From Microbacterium hibisci (GTDB taxonomy: Bacteria; Actinomycetota; Actinomycetes; Actinomycetales; Microbacteriaceae): 64,000 nucleotides of DNA. Position numbers and translations under genes: made by a program. The stretch spans positions 519,601 to 583,600 of the forward strand of contig NZ_JADIJC010000002.1 in NCBI RefSeq assembly GCF_015278255.1, given 5' to 3'. Positions 59,586 to 64,000 of the stretch are shown one piece after another. The first letter of the stretch is position 1. The number at the start of each line of letters is the position of its first letter. The notes beneath the pieces were generated by a model. The model searched no databases. It was not told where the DNA came from and saw only the letters and a program-made list of their open reading frames with translations.

Positions 59586-59914
59586 CGGTCAGCGCCTCAG
59601 CTCGCCGAGCGCGGCGAAACGCGATGCGTTCGAGGTCATGTGCGCCATTCTCGACCGCAGCCCGCGTCATCGCCACACCCGGTCGCAACCCGCATCGGCG
59701 GCCTCACTCGCGGCGGCGCGAGCCCCTCCTGCGTGAGTGGCGGGCGCTCACGCGCATCAGTCAGATCGGGGGAGAGGGATCCGTGACGAAGGGGCTCGGT
59801 GCGACCATTTCAACCGTCCGGCGCAGCGGCGCCGGCTTGTCCGCCCGCGGCGCGCAGGCTCCTCGCCCTCGACCGCCTCGACGATGCGTTTGACCACCTC
59901 ACGGCGGACAGGCG
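59586..59914. other. 329-nt gap without a supportable gene
   Basis: Open frames here are high-GC shadows without start signals, family motifs or consistent codon use. I see no repeat, hairpin or promoter worth naming. Confidence 0.5.
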
Positions 59915-60838
59915 TCAGGCGGCTCCGCGCTCGAGGCGCTCGCGCAACCAGTCGCGGGCGGTGGCGAGGAGGTCGCGCGCCATCGGGCTGTCGGACGCCC
60001 ACGCCTCGAATCCGTGCGGCGCGGCGTTGACCACCTCGACGGTGACGTCGGTGCCCGCCGCACTCAGCCGGTTCGCGTACTCGATGTCTTCGTCGTGGAA
60101 CAGCTCGATGTCGGACGTGTAGATCCAGGTCGGCGGCATGCCCGCGAGCTCCTCGCGGCGTGCGGCAGCCGCGTACGGCGGGAGCGACTCGGCACCGACG
60201 GCCGTGCCGAGATACGACCGCCAGCCGACGAGGTTCGAGCGGTTGCTCCAGATGAAGTGGTTCACGGCGTCGTGATCGCGCTCGGCCGCAGTGCGGTCGT
60301 CGAGCATGGGGCAGAACAGCCATTGCGCCGCGACCGCGTCGCCGGCGTCGATCGCGCGCTGCACGAGGCTCGCCGCGAGCCCGCCACCCGCGCTCTGCCC
60401 GCCGATCGCCAGCCTCTCGCCGTCGAGACCGAGCACTTCGGCGTGCGCACGGAGCCACTGCCATCCGATGAAGCAGTCGTCGATCGCGGCGGGGAACGGA
60501 TGCCGCGGCGCAAGCCGATAATCGACAGAGACGATCGTCGTCCCGGTGTCGCGTGCCGTCTCGCCGCAGTGCACGTCGTCCATCGCCGCGGCGCCCAGCA
60601 CGAGTCCGCCGCCGTGGATCCACAGCAGGCCCGCGCCCGAGGGTCGTGCAGGGATGTAGACGCGCAGCTTCACGCCGTCGTGGCGCAAGGTGCGGCGTTC
60701 CACCCCGGCGACGCGCTTGCCGGGGATGAGCGGCGACGCGGCCCCTGCCAGCCACCGCACCACGCTGTTCTCGAGGTTCACCGCGGGGGCCTTCTCGGTC
60801 GCGGTCCGCAGTGTCGGGTTCACTGCCGAAATGTCCAT
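59915..60838 (-). CDS. Alpha/beta hydrolase of the hormone-sensitive-lipase (HGGG) family
   Basis: 307 residues. Oxyanion-hole motif LLWIHGGGLVLGAAAMDD, VDYRLAPRHPFPAAIDD, nucleophile elbow IGGQSAGGGLAASLV, and the acid and His in HDEDIEYANRL and NAAPHGFEAW. Family IV esterases hydrolyse short acyl esters. Start 60838 has GGAG upstream. Single gene, substrate unknown. Confidence 0.9.
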   Translation of the reverse strand: MDISAVNPTLRTATEKAPAVNLENSVVRWLAGAASPLIPGKRVAGVERRTLRHDGVKLRVYIPARPSGAGLLWIHGGGLVLGAAAMDDVHCGETARDTGTTIVSVDYRLAPRHPFPAAIDDCFIGWQWLRAHAEVLGLDGERLAIGGQSAGGGLAASLVQRAIDAGDAVAAQWLFCPMLDDRTAAERDHDAVNHFIWSNRSNLVGWRSYLGTAVGAESLPPYAAAARREELAGMPPTWIYTSDIELFHDEDIEYANRLSAAGTDVTVEVVNAAPHGFEAWASDSPMARDLLATARDWLRERLERGAA

Positions 60839-61029
60839 GCCTGCTCCGTTCCAGGACGGTCGTCGTCGAGCCGCCGATTCATCGTAGAGCGTCACCGGAC
60901 ACGCGTGTCCTGTACGAGCGGTCTGCCGACTGCACGCCGGACTGGTCTTGCTCCTTGCGCTAGATGATCGACACCGCGCGGAAGACCTCCGGTTCGGCCC
61001 GAGCGGGTCGTCTCCGAAAGCGAGTTCCG

Positions 61030-62523
61030 CTAGCGATTTGTCGTAGTCTCTGCCGCCGTGCCGTCGGCCTCTGTGGCGTTCACCGGCGTTCCGCCTGCGC
61101 CACCGTCCTTGGCGCTCGTAGGAACGCTGTCCAGTACGGTTTGAGCCTGGAGGTCGATGAGGCGGGTGAACGCTTCCTGCGAGACACCGAAGACGAGCGC
61201 CCACGCCAGAATCGCCTGCTGAGAAGTGAGGGTGAAGCTGTCGACCACGCTGAGCAGCAACAACCCGAGGAACGCTGTCAGCGCTCCGATCGGCAGCTTG
61301 ATGAGCACCGACCACAGGGGCACGCCGTACGGCGTGCTCGTTCCGCGAAGCCGGCGGATCGCGATCGCGCCCGTGACAGCCGCGCCGAGCAGCCCGAGGA
61401 GGGAGACCAGAGCGACGTCGCCTCCCGTCGGCGACGAGAAGCCCGATGGGCAGATGGTATCGGCCGCGTCGCCGCCGTCGGCTCCATCCGGCACAGTCCA
61501 GCAGAGGTTCAAAGACGTCGGCCACAGCCAGCCGACGGCCGAGAGCAGCACGGCGCCGACGAAGAGGACGACGGTGGCCGCGATGAGCACGTTCCGGAAG
61601 TCGCGCACCTGCCGATGCTTCGCAGCGTTGGCGGAGTATGCGGCGCGGAGGGCGACAGCGGCCTTGACCATCGTTCCCGCGCGCAGCTTCTCCGACTCGG
61701 GAGCCGGGAGCGGGTCCTGCAGGCCGACGAGCGAGGTGAGCCGGGAGTCCTTCGGTTTCAGCAGCTGAGCCGCCCGTTCTTGTGCCTCGATGACGAGGCC
61801 GGCGTCTTTGGTCGCGTCCGGTGTGAGTTGGACGATCGCCGCTCGCACTTCATGCAGCGCGAGGTTCGCGCTGTCGATGTCGCTGCCGCGCCACATGGTG
61901 CGGAACCTCTGTCCACGTGGCGGTGGAGTGCTCGCGACGTCGAAGGCGTACCTGAGTCGCTCGTAGGCATGTTTGAGCTGCTGTCTCGCGGACGCCGTTG
62001 ATCGTTCACCCAGGCGGATATTCAGGCAATCGAGTTCGGCCTTGAGCTCCCAATAGGTCGCGAGAGCCCGATTTCGCCACGATGCCAAGCGTTTGCGAGG
62101 GTTTTCCTGAAGCTGGGCTGTCTCCGGGACATCTATTGCCGGCGTCTTCGACTCCGGCTCCGGCTCCGGCTCCTGGTGTGGTTCCGATTGTGGTTGTGAC
62201 GATGACTGCGATCGCGGATCTGGCTGTGACGGTGACCGTGAAGCGGACTGTGACTCCCGCGGGGACACAGTAGAGCGGAAGCTCGCGGTTGTCTTGACGA
62301 CCGACTCGGCTGCTTTGATCGCCGCCTCGACGGAGGCTCCCGCGGCGACGGCGTCAGCAACCAACTTGCCGAAGATATCCACCCAGGATGGCTGGTCGAC
62401 CGAGGCGTCATCCTTGCTCGCAGTCTCCGCTGCTTCGTTGTCGGCAGCAGCTGCTTCGTCTGGTGAGGTCTGTCCGGTTCCGCCGCCTGTCCCGCCTCCG
62501 GCCTCTCGGTTGGCAGAGTTCAT
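61030..62523 (-). CDS. Unidentified membrane protein with long disordered N terminus
   Basis: 497 residues. Residues 1-130 are low complexity (Gly, Ala, then Ser/Gln/Pro/Glu runs such as SQSASRSPSQPDPRSQSSSQ). A helical cytoplasmic region (about 140-290: RNRALATYWELKAELDCLN, LRYAFDVASTPPPRGQRF) follows, then four spans between about 310 and 460 (VLIAATVVLFVGAVLLSAVG; ALVSLLGLLGAAVTGAIAIR; IGALTAFLGLLLLSVV; ILAWALVFGVSQEAFTRLID). I do not recognise the family. Third positions look less GC-rich than in neighbours, hinting at transfer. ATG 62523 preferred over an upstream TTG. Confidence 0.7.
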   Translation of the reverse strand: MNSANREAGGGTGGGTGQTSPDEAAAADNEAAETASKDDASVDQPSWVDIFGKLVADAVAAGASVEAAIKAAESVVKTTASFRSTVSPRESQSASRSPSQPDPRSQSSSQPQSEPHQEPEPEPESKTPAIDVPETAQLQENPRKRLASWRNRALATYWELKAELDCLNIRLGERSTASARQQLKHAYERLRYAFDVASTPPPRGQRFRTMWRGSDIDSANLALHEVRAAIVQLTPDATKDAGLVIEAQERAAQLLKPKDSRLTSLVGLQDPLPAPESEKLRAGTMVKAAVALRAAYSANAAKHRQVRDFRNVLIAATVVLFVGAVLLSAVGWLWPTSLNLCWTVPDGADGGDAADTICPSGFSSPTGGDVALVSLLGLLGAAVTGAIAIRRLRGTSTPYGVPLWSVLIKLPIGALTAFLGLLLLSVVDSFTLTSQQAILAWALVFGVSQEAFTRLIDLQAQTVLDSVPTSAKDGGAGGTPVNATEADGTAAETTTNR

Positions 62524-63008
62524 GATGCCCCCAGGATCCTCGCTGATGCCGTGCAAAGGGTCACTACTACGCTCCGGGGCAATAATGCTCCGGCCGACGG
62601 CGGACCGCCAGTGGCGACGCCGAGCGGCAGAGCGGGTCCGAATGATCGTTCGTCGGGTCCCGCACCGCGCCGTTACGAAGACTGAGAGCGATAGTCCGGT
62701 GGCTGATACGACCTGGCTGCGCCTCTCGCCGAGACGGCAGGAATCTCCCCCTACTCCGTCGCGCTCACTTTCCGATCGCCTCGATCGAAGCGTGGAACGT
62801 GAGCACGATGTCGTTCGCGATCATCGTGACGGCGGCCACTTTCGGTTTCGGCCGGGTCGTGCACGCCGGCGCCGAGGGTGCGCACCGCGGGCTGTCCTGC
62901 CAAGGTTCGGATCTTTCCGGCCACTCCGCGCCCAGGCACGGCGATCGTCGTCGCGCGGGCACTCGCACGGGTGAGACTTCTGTGAGGCCCGGCCGCAAAG
63001 GAAGCTCC
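62524..63008. other. 485-nt gap without a supportable gene
   Basis: No open frame here has a convincing start, codon pattern or family motif. The base composition is more mixed than elsewhere. The ribosome binding site of the NIPSNAP gene (AAAGGAAG) is at its right end. Confidence 0.5.
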
Positions 63009-63314
63009 ATGATCACCGTTCACCTTCGCTACGAGATCGATCCCGACAAGCTCGACGACTTCACCGAGTACGGCCGTGCGTGGATCCGACTCGTCGACAA
63101 ACTCGGCGGCACGCACCACGGCTACTTCATGCCGAGCGAAGGCGACAGCGACGAGGCGTTCGCCCTGTTCAGCTTTCCCTCGCTGGCCGAATATGAGGTG
63201 TACCGCAACGCCTCGAAGACGGACCCCGAGTGTCAGGAGGCGTTCGAGCTCGCGCGCACGACGGGTTGCATCCGCCGCTACGAGCGCCGTTTCCTCTCAC
63301 CCGTGTTCTCGTAG
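63009..63314 (+). CDS. NIPSNAP-family small protein
   Basis: 101 residues, dimeric ferredoxin-like barrel: MITVHLRYEIDPDKLDDFTE, KLGGTHHGYFMPSEGDSDEA and LFSFPSLAEYEVYRNASKTD. Bacterial NIPSNAP proteins have no settled function; some are small oxygenase-like or chaperone-like proteins. AAAGGAAG just upstream supports ATG 63009. Single gene. Confidence 0.88.
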   Translation: MITVHLRYEIDPDKLDDFTEYGRAWIRLVDKLGGTHHGYFMPSEGDSDEAFALFSFPSLAEYEVYRNASKTDPECQEAFELARTTGCIRRYERRFLSPVFS

Positions 63315-63418
63315 GGCGCTCGCGGGCGGTCGACGCGAGCGCTCTCGCAGCGCAGGTGCGAATGTGCTTCTACAACGCCCGGGCCGACCGGTGCGTCGAA
63401 GACCCTCGACGAGACGGC

Positions 63419-64000
63419 TCAGTCGCGCGAAGTCGCGTTCACGCTTCCGGAGCGCTCCTGTCCGCTCAGGCGAGCGATGGCGGCCATCATGCGCTCGGTG
63501 ATCTCGCGGCGGGCCTTGCCGTCCGGCACGCCGTCGAGGTCGGCGAGGTCGAGCGGCTCGCCGAAGCGAACCTCCAAGCGCGGCCTTCCCGGCAGCAGGT
63601 GGCTCAGCGGCTTGACGGTGCCGGTCCCGATCAGTCCGACGGGCACGACCGCGGCGCCCGTGTCACGGGCCATCCAGGCTGCGCCACCGTGGCCCTCGTG
63701 CAGCTTCCCGTCGCGTGAGCGGGATCCCTCAGGGAATACCGCGAACACGCTCCCGGCCCGCAGGATGCTGCTGCCCGCATCGAGGGCGTCGCGGGCGTCG
63801 CGACCGGTCGCGCGGTACACCGGCACACCGCCGATCGACGTGAAGAACCAGCGCTTGACGCGTCCCAGCACCCCGGAGCCCGTGAAGTATGACGACTTGA
63901 TGAGGAACTGCACGGGGCGGGATGCGGATGTCGGGATGATCACCGTGTCGAGCGAAGCGAGGTGGTTGCTCGCCAGCAGCACCGGGCCGCGCTCCGGCAC
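63419..64000 (-). CDS. 1-acyl-glycerol-3-phosphate acyltransferase (PlsC-like), 5' end outside window
   Basis: 193 residues visible. Acyltransferase motif I is SNHLASLD, motif II region SIGGVPVYRATGRDARDALD, motif III VFAVFPEGSRSRDGKLHEGH, and motif IV AAVVPVGLIGTGTV. It adds an acyl chain to lysophosphatidate or a related lipid at the membrane. The gene is cut by the window end, so the apparent start near 64000 is not real. Confidence 0.9.
   Translation of the reverse strand: MPERGPVLLASNHLASLDTVIIPTSASRPVQFLIKSSYFTGSGVLGRVKRWFFTSIGGVPVYRATGRDARDALDAGSSILRAGSVFAVFPEGSRSRDGKLHEGHGGAAWMARDTGAAVVPVGLIGTGTVKPLSHLLPGRPRLEVRFGEPLDLADLDGVPDGKARREITERMMAAIARLSGQERSGSVNATSRD

Noticed and set aside
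62751-63119. Minus-strand gene in the gap before the NIPSNAP gene
   Set aside because: It overlaps the start of the NIPSNAP gene, has no start signal and no recognisable motif.

Overview
The window is 64 kb of very GC-rich, densely packed chromosome from an actinobacterium. Codon choice, leaderless gene starts, the secE-nusG-rplK-rplA and rplJ-rplL order, and many GGATGCCGC/GCGGCATCC words point to Microbacteriaceae, probably Microbacterium or a close relative; this is inferred from style, not from a database match. I see no rRNA, insertion sequence, integrase, prophage, CRISPR array or replication origin. One tRNA (Trp, CCA) is present. The last gene is cut by the window end.

Layout. 1-4.6 kb: a repeat cluster, a TPR-like protein, a flavin-binding protein, then tRNA-Trp, secE, nusG, rplK and rplA, ending in a strong terminator. 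4.7-13.4 kb: nitronate monooxygenase, a cystine-type amino-acid ABC operon, acylphosphatase, a divergent lysE/lysG pair, an oxidoreductase and a ROK repressor. 13.5-22.2 kb: a catabolic sugar or polyol operon (dehydrogenase, ribose-type ABC importer, two TIM-barrel isomerases, a Dabb protein) divergent from the ROK gene. 22.2-28.0 kb: a MarR/DHA2 efflux operon behind three identical-architecture operators, then single genes (2H phosphoesterase, YqaJ nuclease, a dehydratase-VOC fusion, an AbiEi/DUF559-like gene between two palindromes). 28.1-29.4 kb: rplJ-rplL with a leader attenuator. 29.4-40.4 kb: two MalFGE-type sugar importers with two LacI-family regulators, one of them fused to a PmoA-like (DUF6807) domain and followed by a decayed dehydrogenase.

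40.4-55.4 kb: DUF305/DUF3105 secreted proteins, a Bcr/CflA transporter, a HerA-like ATPase, then an FdhF/YdeP-type molybdoenzyme directly followed by a molybdenum-cofactor cluster. That cluster has mog-moaE on the plus strand and moeB-moeA-moaC-mobA-DUF6457-moaD on the minus strand with 3-4 nt overlaps. moaA and fdhD are not in the window. 55.5-64 kb: an MFS transporter and mostly single genes of poorly known function, including a membrane protein of about 500 residues that I cannot identify.

The main themes are substrate import, with four ABC importers and their own regulators, and molybdoenzyme maturation. The regulatory DNA is unusually readable. At least 21 genes have a TANNNT/CANNNT-like -10 box exactly 6 nt before the start codon (7 nt in one more), predicting leaderless mRNAs. 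LacI-type operators sit just after recognisable promoters, and two ABC operons carry a hairpin between the binding-protein gene and the permease genes. I did not find a clearly new multi-gene system. The best candidates for new biology are the LacI-DUF6807 regulator with its operon, the palindrome-flanked AbiEi/DUF559 gene, the DUF6457 gene inside the Moco operon, and the dispersed repeat families, one of which lies in frame inside the molybdoenzyme gene.
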